Origin: Akebia trifoliata
Taxonomy: Eukaryota > Streptophyta > Magnoliopsida > Ranunculales > Lardizabalaceae
Direction: 5' to 3'
Length of the DNA: 64,000 bases
Assembly: GCA_017979445.1 (NCBI GenBank)
Contig: CM030705.1
Coordinates: forward strand, 9,932,679-9,996,678
A program made the translations under genes and the position numbers. This document shows positions 10,869-21,779 of the stretch, one piece after another. Each line of letters starts with the position of its first letter. Position 1 is the first letter of the stretch. Below the pieces are notes generated by a model. It was not told the origin of the DNA and did no database searches. It worked only from the letters and a program-made list of their open reading frames with translations.

Positions 10869-11475
10869 ATGTTTTCCCGACTCCGTGTCGATGCCAGTCC
10901 CGTGCTGATGAAATTACCTTTTCCCAAAATGTTTCCCGACTCCGTGTCGATGCCAGTCCCGTGCTGATGAAATTACCTTTTTCAAAAACGTTTACCGACT
11001 CCGTGTCGATGCCAGCTCCATGCTGATGTAACTTCTTTTCAAAATATCTTACCGACTCCGTGTCGATGCCAGCTCCATGCTGATGTAACTTCTTTTCAAA
11101 ATGTTTTACCGACTCCGTGTCGATGCCAGCTCCGTGCTGATGTAACTGCTTTTCAAAATGTTTTACCGACTCCGTGTCGATGCCAGCTCCGTGCTGATGT
11201 AACTTCTTCTCAAACCGTTTTACCGACTCCGTGTCGATGCCAGCTCCGTGCTGATGTAATTTCTTTTCAAACCGTTTTACCGACTCCGTGTCGATGCCAG
11301 CTCCGTGCTGATGTAATTTCCTTTCAAATCGTTTTACCGACTCCGTGTCGACGCCAGCTCCGTGCTGATGTAATTTCTTTTCAAAACCGTTTTACCGACT
11401 CCGTGTCGATGCCAGCTTCGCGCTGATGTAATTATTTTCTCTCAAAAACAATCCAGCTCCGCGCTGACGAACCAT
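10869..11475 (+). repeat. 57-59 bp tandem repeat upstream of gag
   Basis: About ten units carry CCGACTCCGTGTCGATGCCAG followed by CTCCGTGCTGATGTAA. Landmarks occur at 10879, 10938, 10997, 11054, 11111, 11168, 11225, 11282, 11339 and 11397, so the period moves from 59 to 57 bp. GACTCCGTGTC is itself a small stem. Confidence 0.9.
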
Positions 11476-11605
11476 GTTTTCAAGCTCACCTAACTAAAAT
11501 TTCATTTTTGAGTACCATCCCATAATAATTACCGGACCTAATAAAACATCATGCATTTTCCTTTTTGTAAATAAGATAGTAACACTTGGTCTTCTGTACC
11601 CACAG

Positions 11606-12727
11606 GTGGCCAAACGAAAAAAGTACAAACTTCCTGAGAAGCCTCCATACTTTCTCCGATCATCTTCATCAACTATGAGTAACTCAGATGAACCACAACC
11701 TGCTACAAATGAACTGGCCGAAGCTAATGCAATGATAGCAAAGCTGTTAGAAACAACGAAAAGGCAGGAACAAATCTTAGCGGCTGTCTTGAGTAGCACC
11801 AATTTTCTGCAAGCACAGGCAACTCAGCATCAAGCATCCGGGTCAAACCCCGAACCCCCCGAGCAAATACGACCAGACCAACAAACCACCCCACCTCCTA
11901 CTGTGCCAATATATCAGGGTCCTCCGCTCTATATACCACAGAACCCACCGCCTCCGGTGATGATCCCAGATGACGAGTGTGACTTTAGGGCTCCTGAAGC
12001 TAAGAGTGCTACTGACGACAAAATGGCCCGACAGATTGAATCTCTCCAGGAGGAAATGCGGCGGATGAAGGGCACAAATACTCTGGGAGGGACAAGATTC
12101 AGGGACCTATGCTTCTATCCCAACGCACAGCTGCCGGCCAAGTTTAAATGCCCGGAATTTGAGAAATATAATGGTGTTGGGTGTCCTCTGTCACACCTCA
12201 AATTATATTGTGGATCAATGTGCCAGTATGGCGAGGATGATAGACTATTGGTGCAACTTTTCCAAAGAAGCTTAACAGGACCGGCCCTTAAATGGTTCTC
12301 AGGATTGGACCATACGCTCATCAAGAGTTGGCAAGATTTAGCAGAAATGTTCTGGCACAATTATCGATTCAATACAGATGTGGGTCTGGATCGGAATGAT
12401 ATGGCTAAGATGACGAGGAAACATAAAGAAACAGTGAAAGAATATGCCCAGAGATGGCGGGAGTCCGCTTCACAAGTACGGCCCGCAATGACCGAACAGG
12501 AGATGAACACTACGTTTATCTCAACACTGGGGCATGCCTTTTACACTCATTTGGTTGGACACACTACAGGCACATTCTCGAATTTAGTTCAAGTGGCAGA
12601 CCGGGTCGAGGACGGGATCCGAACCGGTCTAATATTTGACTTTACAGCCTTGAGTGCAGCAGCGGGGACCTCGACACAAAAGAAATCAGTGCCTTTTGTC
12701 AAGAAGAAAGAGGATACCCAAGTTTTC
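11606..12727 (+). pseudogene. gag: R2 gag polyprotein, 3' truncated
   Basis: This is the structural capsid precursor of a Ty3/gypsy element. The open frame begins at 11606 (GTG); the first ATG is residue 24 at 11675. Residues about 33-65 and 138-157 look coiled-coil, 80-125 is Pro/Gln-rich, and about 180-340 is a retrotransposon gag domain: CPEFEKYNG, then LTGPALKWFSGL, SWQDLAEMFW and VKEYAQRWRE. The frame passes the basic KKKED stretch and then runs into unrelated host sequence (VFFLRISSHL...), stopping at 12793. The nucleocapsid knuckle, protease and pol are missing. CCCACAG precedes the frame at 11599-11605 and could be a splice acceptor, which is speculative. Confidence 0.85.
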
Positions 12728-14502
12728 TTCTTAAGAATATCCTCTCATCTCAACAGTTGTTTGATATTAAAATTCTCCTCTAATAGTATCTAAAGTTTTT
12801 TGGGTCAAAATAATAACATCCTAACACATCTCTTCAGTATCTTAGTAAGAAAATGTGGATATTGTTAACACAAATCCATATTAATTTATATTTTTAAATT
12901 CCAAAAATACCTTTGTTTACCCAACATCATATTACTAATATTTTTTAAATATAAAAAAGATACCTTTTCAAATCGTATAATTGACTCACCTCCCCTCACT
13001 CATGTCAGGCGTTTTTAGCTAGAATAATGTTGAAGTGACCTCAAGATTTAACCTCACATCGCACTTTTCTGACGTGGAAGTGTGCAGGGACCATAGATTC
13101 TTTTCATCGAGATACGAGGGAAAAGCATCTATGGTTCAAACACACTTCAAGGCAGGACAGTGCAATACAAGGTACAATCTTGAGGTTACTGTAGCACAAC
13201 TCTTTTAGCTATACTATTATAATGAGAAAATAATGAAATTCTCTTGACAAGTAACACAATGTGTAATGGCATGAGCCCAAAGTTTTGAGGAGCCTTTAAC
13301 CTAGTAGAACGTGTCGCTTACCTTGTCAAATTAAATTAACAATCTAGTTCAACCCCAACTCCTAAAACAAATTCTACTGAAATCCTAAGCTTATCCAAAT
13401 GTGGGGTTGCAATACAAGGTACAATCTTGAGATTACTGCAGCACAACTCTTTTAGCTATACTATTATAATGAGAAAATAATGAAATTCAAAGCAGGACAG
13501 TGCAATACAAGGTACAATCTTGAGGTTACTGCAGCACAACTCTTTTAGCTATACTATTATAATGAGAAAATAATGAAATTCTCTTGACAAATAACACAAT
13601 GTGTAATGGCATGAGCCCAAAGTTTTGAGGAGCCTTTAACCTAGTAGAACGTGTCGCTTACCTTGTCAAATTAAATTAACAATCTAGTTCAACTCCAACT
13701 CTTAAAACAAATTCTATTGAAATCCTAAGCTTATCCAAATGTGGGGTTGCCCCCCCCCAATCTCCAATGCGAGAGAGGATTCCAATCACCATCTTGAGAG
13801 TGGGTGATTAACAGCTCTTTCAGGTCTCCCCCCTCAGCTCTGCCCTGCCATGTGAAAAAAACCAATCTTTGTGGATATTAATCTAATGGAATACCCGGCC
13901 AAGTACCAAACTGATTCTCTAGAACCTATACATTCAAAATTGACATATTTTACACTAACTAGATTTCTGGAAGTCCTATGTTAATCAAGAAGAAAACTTG
14001 CATCCAAATCTAAATCAGATAGGATAGATGGATAAATCTATCTTTCTATGAATATTGTTGAGTTTAGTCCCACGTCGTACACAAATTACCTTGTCTCTCT
14101 CCTTATAAATTCCTAAGCCTCTCCACTCATAGCCAATTGATTTTGAGTTGGATCCCCAAATTTATCAAATATGTCTTTAAAAAAAAATGGATATACCAGG
14201 AATGATGAACAAAACTCGAAATAAAACACGAAATAAGGGGAAAAAAATGATCGAAGATACATGGGTGACTCTTCTATATCCAACATGCAACTCCTACTCC
14301 ACCTCTGGCTTCTGCTTTTTTGGTAAAAATTAGTTTAATTTCAAATTTTTGATGACGCTCCTAATCTCAACATAAAACCGCTTCTTGGGGCTTTTCATAA
14401 CTAATGACTAATATAATTAATAGGATAAATCTTTCATTATAAGGAAGTTTTATTACATCAAGATTTCAATCAAACAACTTACCCTAAACATTGTGCAAAT
14501 CA
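12728..14502 (+). repeat. LecRK-A downstream flank, SD2 copy a
   Basis: This is non-coding sequence colinear with 47302-48916; its last 400 bp also match 56830-57104. It contains the 158-bp MITE at 13034-13190. It also has nearly three copies of a 250-bp direct repeat (13162-13410, a partial 13411-13488, and 13496-13750), each holding CTTTTAGCTATACTATTATAATGAG-like sequence. The 47.7-48.2 kb counterpart has two copies, so copy number changed after duplication. Around 14050-14160, TGTTGAGTTTAGTCCCACGTC plus a TATAAATTCC motif looks like a small LTR/TRIM-type relic, but no partner is visible. Confidence 0.8.
13034..13190. mobile_element. 157-bp MITE with AGTGACCTCAAGATT ends
   Basis: The inverted ends are AGTGACCTCAAGATT and AATCTTGAGGTTACT, enclosing an inner hairpin (GTGTGCAGGGACCATAGATTC with its complement). 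The orthologous copy is at 47609-47766 with better ends (GTGACCTCAAGATTG / CAATCTTGAGGTCAC). The inner hairpin belongs to the CATAGATC family. Confidence 0.7.
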
Positions 14503-14742
14503 TCATCTAGGCGCCGAGTGCAGAAAAGCAGAAGAATCAGAAAAATGAGGGGAAGTACTTATTTGTGAGGAATTGGTGGTGCAACTGCTATGCGAATATT
14601 GACTTGGATATGTTTGAGAGTCAGTACCAGTGCTAGATGATGCTTGAGAGAATCCACACACATTCATTGAAGACCTGAAATGTGTGGGAATTGTCATCTT
14701 ATAGGGAAGATCGGGCAATGGAGCTTCGAATTTAAGAACACT
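14503..14742 (-). pseudogene. LecRK-A1 3' remnant (C-terminal tail)
   Basis: This is the last part of the LecRK-A1 coding sequence, separated from the rest (27383-29304) by retrotransposon R1. It encodes SVLKFEAPLPDLPYKM, then the Ser/Thr-rich tail (RSSMNVCGFSQASSSTGTDSQ) ending SAPR, closely matching the C-terminus of LecRK-A3. The 5-bp duplication ACACT (14738-14742) marks the insertion. No promoter of its own is seen on this strand except possible antisense LTR activity. Confidence 0.92.
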
Positions 14743-16483
14743 TGTAGACACCCCATTTTTGCATCCGCCTGATTAATCAACTCGTCAACCCGATCGCAAG
14801 GATTCCCAATGATGGATGTGTATTCCATTGCTTTACTTTGTTACCAGATTTGTTTCAGAAATCCAGATGAGGTATCTCAAATTGACAAAACCTTAGAAAC
14901 CACGCTACGCTAGGAAAGTACGACCCCAGAAACATAGAAATCATCATCTTGCAGACCAAAAAGAAGCTTCACGATAAAAATCACTAAAAATTATCAAATT
15001 ACCAAAATACCCCTAACCTCAAAACAACCCTAGAGCCTACGTTACGCTTAGGAAAACCCATTCGAACACATAAAATGACAAATCGGAACCAAATAAATCA
15101 TTTCACCAATTTTAACAGAATTTGACAAAATTACGAAAATGCCCCTCATAAAGTTCACAATCATTTCACACAAAAAATTTCATAAATAACAAAAACTAAT
15201 ATTTCCATTGAATTCCTTACGAAAAATCGATTCTAAAACATCCTAGAACATTAAAAACCGACTTAAAACATGAAAAGTCCTCTCCGGGGGCAAAACGGTA
15301 ATTTCACAATTTTCATGATAAAAAATTCCGAAATTAATAAATAAAACATTAAATAATTAAATTTAAACATTAATGAAATTAATTTAAAATTTTGAACCTA
15401 AAAAATCGATCAATCGGACTCTCAGGCAAAATTGTTGAGGGTTCGTGGGATATTTCTTTAAGGACCCCTCCATTTGGGGGTCCAAAGAATTAAAGAAATA
15501 ATGGAAGGGGTTCTCCAAAAATTTAAAGTAAATCAAGCAAGACTGAAGTCAAGGTATTAAAGTCAATCAAGTGAGACTGAAGTCAAAATTAAAGTCAATT
15601 AAGCAAGACTAAAGTCAAGATATTGAAAGTCAATCAATTAAGACTAAAGTCAAAACATTAAAAGTCAATCAAATAAGACCAAAAGTCATAATAGAGATCT
15701 AATTAAATAATAACTCTATCTAATAGAGTTCTAACTTAAAAATAATTCTACCTAAAACAATTCTAATTAAAACACAATTCTACCTAAAACAATTTTAACT
15801 AAAACACAACTCTAATTAAAAGATCTCTAATTAAACACTAACTCTATCCAAATCAACCCCTAAAAAAATCTATAAATAGAGGTGCTCACACCCTATTTTC
15901 GTATCAAATTATAAACCCTAAGAGAAGTAGGTCTAGAAGCTCCCCTAGCCCCCCATAAACCCTAGTTTTGGAGCCCCAACTCCTTAGCTAACATCCCTCC
16001 TTCAATTTTAGTCTAGAAAACACCCAAAAGCCTTCTAAAAACATCCCCAAATCCGCAACGAACTTGAAGAGTTCAGATTCAAAAACAAGGAGATACCTTG
16101 CCTCGGAGATCCGAAGTCAAATCCGGAAGCAGAACGAAGTAAGGGAGCACGGTACAAGGAGTTCTTTTTGTCAGATCTGAGGGAACCAAGTCCTTGCCAT
16201 CGGAAAGGTAAACCTTTTATTTTTATTTATTTTCTTATCTAGGTTTTAGCAATGTAATTTACTTGGGAATTTAGTAGAGACCGGCTTTGGCCGGGCGGGG
16301 TTGGTGCCTAACACCTTCCAACCCCGTAACTTGATCCCCGAATTCAGTTTTTTTGGTTTTAGATTAGTTTTTATCCGTTTAGAGTCATTGATCGGTTCCT
16401 AGACCGTAATAACTAGGTGGCGACTCCCAAACCTCAAGGGTCAAAAGCGGATCCGCGCACCCCGCGGATCGAGGGCGCTTTCA
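14743..16483 (+). repeat. 5' LTR of R1
   Basis: The LTR is 1,741 bp, from TGTAGACACCCC to GGGCGCTTTCA. It contains repeats of GTCAATCAA(G/T)..GACTAAAGTC near 15530-15680, a TATA box at 15871, and a GGTTGGTGCCTAACACCTTCCAACC hairpin near 16299. By eye about 25 substitutions separate it from the 3' LTR. Confidence 0.95.
15871..15879 (+). promoter_or_regulatory. TATA box, R1 5' LTR
   Basis: TATAAATAG sits in the context AATCTATAAATAGAGGTGCTC; the 3' LTR repeats it at 26770-26778. It is a good match to the plant TATA consensus and probably drives genomic RNA synthesis. Confidence 0.65.
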
Positions 16484-16484
16484 G

Positions 16485-16502
16485 TGGCGACTCCACTGGG
16501 GA
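16485..16502 (+). other. Primer binding site of R1
   Basis: TGGCGACTCCACTGGGGA lies one base after the 5' LTR and is identical to that of R2. The tRNA is inferred (Arg-type, as I recall for Ogre), not verified. Confidence 0.8.
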
Positions 16503-16999
16503 CATTGAGGATCAAACTTGAAAAACCCCAAGTATGGGGACATTGCCAATGACCTAGTTTTATTTGTTTTGCTTATTTTATTTAATTTTTAGTTAGTTTC
16601 ATGTTATTGCTTCTTTATTATTTTTATTCTTGTTGGTACGTCATTGATTGTTTGATTCTACTTGGAGCACTTTGATTTAACATATCATCTCTATGGTTTA
16701 ATCAAGGGCCATTCGGAATGATCCGAAATAATACGAGATTTCGAAGGAATACTTTTATTGAGGAGGAGATTTTTGGACCATGATTTTTTTAACATATATA
16801 AGTATATTTCGATTGAAAATTTGGGTGTGTGCTTGATTTAACATTTGACCGTTTTCCTTAAAAAAAAAAAAAAAAAAAAAAAAAGGATTTTTTTTTATTA
16901 GTTATTTGTTATTTCGCTTATTAGGTAGGTATTCGTTTTTATTTTAATTTATTAGGCAAGACATGCTGTCCATTGACAGCATATAGAGTTTCAAAAAAA

Positions 17000-17048
<49 letters not shown>

Positions 17049-19194
17049 TGAAGTTTCTGCCAACAACAGCCCCCTTTGGTGTGCCACAAGTAAACTGCCG
17101 TTTTTTTTCGTTTACACCTGTTTGGTGTGCCAAAAATAAAAACCTTTATTTAAAGTCCGCACATCGTCTTCCTCACTTGGTTCCAACGGTCTCAACAGAG
17201 ATCGAAGAACCTTGCCCCCGATTGTTCCTAAACCACGCTTTGGTTTGCAATGTCGACCGATCTAAATATCAACCAATCGGAGTAGCCATCATCTTGATCG
17301 AACAAGCAATGGTGAACTAAGGGACTGGTAGGGGGCGTTGTCTTCTGTACGAGATGGGAGATTTGATTGGGATCAGAGAACTCGAACGTCGTTTCTCCTT
17401 CCTGATTTTTGTGGCTGTTTTTTTGGGACTGGTAGGGTGCTGTTGTTGAGTTTTTTTTCTTTACTCAAATATCGTTTCAAGTCTCAAGTTTGGTGGCTGT
17501 TTTTTTTTCTCTGATCAGTCGTTTTGGTGAGGTAGATACCGTTGATCTCGATTTCGAATGCGAGGATCTCTATGGAGATTTGTTTCAATCTCAGTTTCTC
17601 TCTTCTTTTCAAACAAAAGACCGGAATCATCAAGAGACAGTTCATGGGGAATTTTCATCGCAGCAAGATGAGATGGAAGTTTATCCTCATGAAACTCCAT
17701 GACTGCAACTCGGATATGTTATGTACTCTCTGCGTTTTTTTGATTAACTTTGTCCGAGTTATCTGTTATATCTCTTTGGTGCTCTCGGTTCTGGATAACC
17801 AATAACGTTAATGGCCAAATATCGAGTTGGTAATAGTGGCCCTGTTGTTTTAAAACAGCACCTAAGGCTGATCTCGACGCTGGTATAATGTTCTAGGCTG
17901 ATCTCGACGATTAGCCTGCTGTTCTAGGCTGATCTCGACGATTAGCTGCTGTTATATGATGATCTCGACGCTTGATCTCGACGATAACATGCTGATCTCG
18001 ACGATTATGCTGCTGTTAAGGGTTGATCTCGACGTTGATCTCGACGTTAAGCTTCTGATCTCGACGTTGAGCTCGACGATATCCTGCTGTTTTAAAACAG
18101 CAAGACCGATCTCGACATGTGCCGGATGAATTCGATCATTGGCAGCGGCATATAATTTGTTTCCCAAAATTATTTTGTTTTTTTTAAGATCAGTTTGTTT
18201 TCTAAAAAGAGGAAATTAATTTGTTTCTAAAAAAAGAAAAAAATCAAAATAAAAAAATTGGAAGGAAGTTAGAAAAAAAACAGCAAAATCATCTTTTTGA
18301 ATATTGTTAAACAGCAACACATGTTCAAGTTTTTCTGTTTTTCTGAATTTCTTTTGGGTTAGACTCGGTTTTAAAAGAAAAATAATGATAAAAAAATAAA
18401 AATAAAACCATCCTCTTTATTTCATTGATCATTATTATACACTTAATTCAAAACCCTTAGAAATTTCGAATTATTTCGGGTCGCCCCAAAACACCCTTGA
18501 TTGGACTATGAAATTTATCAAAATATTGCGATGATCGGGACTATAAACTACCATGATTGGTATATGAAGGTGATGTGCATGCTTATTTCCATGGTTCGGA
18601 CCATATTATTAATTCATGATAATTGCCTATTTAATGTGCCATAATATCATTGGGAATGCATGTTTGATGTTGGTCATAATGTTGATCATGATTAAGTGTT
18701 TATGTGATTGGAATGATGCTTAGATCCATATAATTCATGTTATAATGATTGGTTTGATTGGGCCATGGGCCCATTTGTTTGAAAAAAGGCCCCGGGCACA
18801 CCCCACCCTTGCTTTGCACACACCACATGCACGTTTACTGCTTTACTCACTTACACGTCCCATTTAGCCAACGTGGCACTAGTGCGTGGCCCGGTCTTTC
18901 GGAGATGCGACGTCATTCATGAAACCCACAACTCCAGTCACGTACCTTAGGGTATATCGAACTGGGGCATCAATGCCGTCTGATCAGGTGATTCTGAGAG
19001 ACATATTGATGCACCCATGCTGGGGTGACCTGAGCCTTTGTCCTATTGTAAGCCACACAGTCACATGTCCCGATTGCCAACGTAGTACTAGTACGTGGTC
19101 GGTCCCCTCGTGGGATGCCAAACCATTTATGAAAGCTACAACTCTTGACTCGTACCCGTAGGTATAAAAGGTAATCTAAGTATATCAATTGCAC
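16503..19194 (+). other. R1 untranslated leader
   Basis: No convincing gene is present. Contents are an A24 run near 16861-16884; an A/TA/T low-complexity stretch at 16994-17050; two GGGACTGGTAGGG repeats (about 17322 and 17428); the TGATCTCGACG array (17866-18120); and AT-rich filler. A diverged direct repeat also lies here (about 18854-18955 and 19062-19170), each copy with CACTAGT(G/A)CGTGG and ACAACTC..GAC(T)CGTACC. Confidence 0.7.
17843..18102 (+). repeat. TGATCTCGACG array bracketed by palindromes
   Basis: About a dozen irregularly spaced copies of TGATCTCGACG (interval 11-35 bp) lie between two copies of the palindrome TG(T/C)TGTTTTAAAACAGCA (17843-17860 and 18085-18102). The shared unit CTGCTGTT also recurs inside. 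It lies in the R1 leader and is not coding. Confidence 0.8.
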
Positions 19195-19385
19195 TTCTTG
19201 GTCAAAAACGGTGCCTAAGCAAGATCTTGCCCCGCTGTACCCTACTGTACGAGGGGGATAGACTACGTTATTCTAGACGAGAGGTATTTAAGTGGGCCCT
19301 TGCTCAGCATTGTGCGCCACCTCTCAACTGGAGATCAAACTGGCCCTTTTTGGCTTCAGAGAAGTGAATTGAGGTTTTAGATTAT
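19195..19385 (+). other. Conserved pre-gag block of R1
   Basis: This is the counterpart of 10650-10830 in R2. Shared segments are CGGTGCCTA, TACGAGGGGGATAGACTACG, CATTGTGCGCC and GAAGTGAATTG. The flanking tandem repeats of the two elements are unrelated, so this block stands out as constrained. Confidence 0.7.
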
Positions 19386-19954
19386 CACCTATACGGTATA
19401 TCAAACCAAGTCACCACGTATCGAAAGGTATATAGGTGTGCTTGGGCAAGGGTGGCCAGATAAAAATGCATTGCACGTAGTAAGCCTAGAGTCTAGAAAC
19501 CTTCCCCATAGGTCACGACTCGAACTTATCGTGGGTGTTCCCGGGTTGTTTATTGAATGAATGCCTGTTGTTGGATGAATGTATGTGAGTGATGTGAATG
19601 ATGAGATCAAAGTGTATGATTGTCCTCAAGGATCAAAGAAATTTTATTTTTGAAAATTAAAACGGGTGCACCGACCCAGTAAAGAATCCATTCTTTTACA
19701 ATGATGACCCATTCCATCCAGATCCAACAATCATGATGGACCGGGCCAGTTAAATCAAAATGGAAATCGAATTTTCAAAGAAGAGAAAGAAAATATTTTT
19801 CAAAAAGGATTATTTTCCAAAAGAAGTGTTCTTTAGAAGAAACATTTTCCAGAAAATATATTTTCCAAAAATATTTTTCATAAGAATGAAATTTTCCAAA
19901 AGAAAATAAATTAATCTTTTACATGGACCATTGGAAGAGTACTAAAATCCTCTT
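19386..19954 (+). other. R1 interval before the PMD ORF
   Basis: A-rich leader sequence with repeated (A/T)TTTTCCAAAAG(A)A-type motifs (19770-19915). No gene is seen; the reverse-strand frame at 19401-19610 is unconvincing. In R2 the matching interval carries the 57-bp repeats and then gag. Confidence 0.5.
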
Positions 19955-21150
19955 TTGTGTCAAACCAGGATGTTAGCCGCCGGCGATAACCCAATCGATC
20001 AGTTAGTCAAAACAACCGTCATAGGGATGCACCCTGTAGAGAAGATCAATTTTGGGAGATTCATGTTGAGGAGTGCTCTTTACTTCCATGAGTTTGAGAT
20101 AGACTGGAACCTCTTACATGCTATGGCTAAACGATGGAACCCCTACCTTCACATATTCCACATTGGGCGTATACACTTGTGCCCTACTTACGAGGATTTT
20201 TGTGGTATTATGGGGATATCCACTTCAGGACCTCTAGTCCGGCCCTCATTGAAGACCGGATATTCTGGTGCCCTCGCCACAGGATTGAATATTTCCAAAG
20301 AAGAAGCCAAGGCCATAATCCATAACGGGAGACTGGATTTAGTACCTTTACTGGGCCCGTACCGCTCCCGCAGTCATCCTATCAATGTAAAACCCGAAGC
20401 CTGGCGAGCCACTAGAGACTATCGATTATGCTTAGGAATCCTAGCCCAATACATACTGACCTCTAATAGTGATGGCCAAACTATCCCTGAGTCCTTCATA
20501 GATTTAGCCTCTCAACTCTCGAGGAAAGCCAACCCAGTGCCCCTCATCTTAGCTGAAACCTTCTCAGGTCTAGATGCCATAAAAAGTGGTGAGCGGGAAA
20601 GCTTCAAAGGAAGTCCCCACTTACTCTATATGTGGCTTTGTGATCGTCTTAAGATTGTAGATGTTCCCTCAAACCTCGAATATGGGCCATAACACTTCTC
20701 CAAGAAAAACCTGTTAGTGCGTCACAACTCAGTCAAAGCCTGGAGTAAATGGTTAGACTCTCGCTTAGCTCGTCATATCGATTTTAGGTGCCCTTGGTGG
20801 ATGACTGATCCCCCTGTTCTAGGAACCAAAGGATCCTACTATGTCCGTCTGATGGGTTTAGAAGAAACATCTTTTTACCATCCTAATTTGATCCCAGAAC
20901 AGTATGATGTACCATAGAGTTATCCTTATCTCAACCCAGAGCTTTCTTTTCCCCCGAGCCTTTGACTGAAAAGTTAGTACACCTCATCGAGAAAGCATGG
21001 AACAAGCGCACCTTAGGGTATCCGGACGGACCAGCAGAATTCAGAGAGCCGGTTGTTAGAACCAAGAGGGTCAAGCCTGATAGCAATCCTGATGACCATC
21101 AAGACAAAACCAAGCGTCCATGTAAAAATAATTCAAATCAAATTTGTTGA
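19955..21150 (+). pseudogene. Plant mobile domain (PMD)-like ORF in R1, broken
   Basis: The frame opens at 19955 (first ATG at 19970). It encodes a PMD-like fold: INFGRFMLRSALYFHEFEIDW, then MAKRWNPYLHIFHIG, LCPTYEDFCGIMGI, then HLLYMWLCDRL, and in the same frame beyond a stop WLDSRLARHIDFRCPWW. Stops occur at 20690-20692 and near 20915. A frameshift near 20940 is needed to continue into LTEKLVHLIEKAWNKRTLGYPDG. PMDs occur in plant nuclear proteins of the MAIN/MAIL type and in many Ty3-like elements. Here it occupies the slot where R2 has gag, so it is either the extra ORF1 of a Tat/Ogre-type element or a captured host domain. The lesions indicate it no longer makes a full protein. Family assignment is from memory of motifs. 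Confidence 0.7.
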
Positions 21151-21779
21151 AAGATGTTTTAATAAGAACATATTGTCAATCATTTTCAATAAAATTATCT
21201 TTCTTTTTTGAATAAATATCTCCTTTTCAAATACTCATTGTGTGAATGGATTAATTAATGGATTGGTGCACAAACCTCAATAAAATGATTCTTAAAAATG
21301 TTATCAAGGGGTTAATATCGAAATTGACTAAATCTACCTTTGATGGGGTCATATAGGGTTATCATTGTATCTAAGCTCAATCGTCCATCGTCTATCTAGG
21401 GTTGTAAATCCGGTCAGTTAGAGTAAACATCAATATCAAGTCAACAGTCAGAAATGACCTCAAATTTCTCAACATCATCCAGTTGTTCTTTGAAGATCAT
21501 AGTGCCTCAATCCTGTTGGTTGTAAGCAATGTCTCAGTCCTCAGTCCTAATCAAGCCCATTGTGGGTAGTTGTATTGAGTTTTCATGAGTTATTTGAGTT
21601 AGCTCGAGTCCAATTTTTCAATGTCATATTTTCTTTAGATCGAGTCTACTCTTTTCCTATTGAGTCGAGTTAATTTATTGAGTTTATAGAGGTGTCTGTC
21701 GTCCCTTCTGAATTTGATTGAATAAAGAAAATTTTTAATACCTCAAGCGCATTAAAGAATTAACTAATAATCTACCTTC
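21151..21779 (+). other. R1 spacer between PMD ORF and pol remnant
   Basis: AT-rich sequence with no usable frame and short repeated phrases (TCAGTCCTCAGTCC, GAGTTNNNTGAGTT, GAGTCGAGTT). It probably covers degraded gag or protease sequence, though I could not recognise any. Confidence 0.5.

Larger units (their letters stand above)
5886..12727 (+). mobile_element. Ty3/gypsy Tat/Ogre-like element R2, 3' truncated
   Basis: The order is 5' LTR, PBS, a long tandem-repeat leader, a conserved pre-gag block, more tandem repeats, then gag. Sequence downstream of gag (protease, RT, RNase H, integrase, PPT, 3' LTR) is absent. At about 12724-12728 the gag frame runs straight into the LecRK-A downstream segmental-duplication sequence seen also at 47302. 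The 3' loss is therefore a deletion or recombination event and not a window-edge effect. Assignment to Tat/Ogre rests on the LTR start TGTAGACACCC, the PBS and the gag type; the lineage is inferred. Confidence 0.85.

Noticed and set aside
14050..14160. Solo LTR / TRIM beginning TGTTGAGTTTAGTCCCAC
   Set aside because: Suggestive start, but no end, partner, or target duplication could be defined. Noted within the flank entry only.
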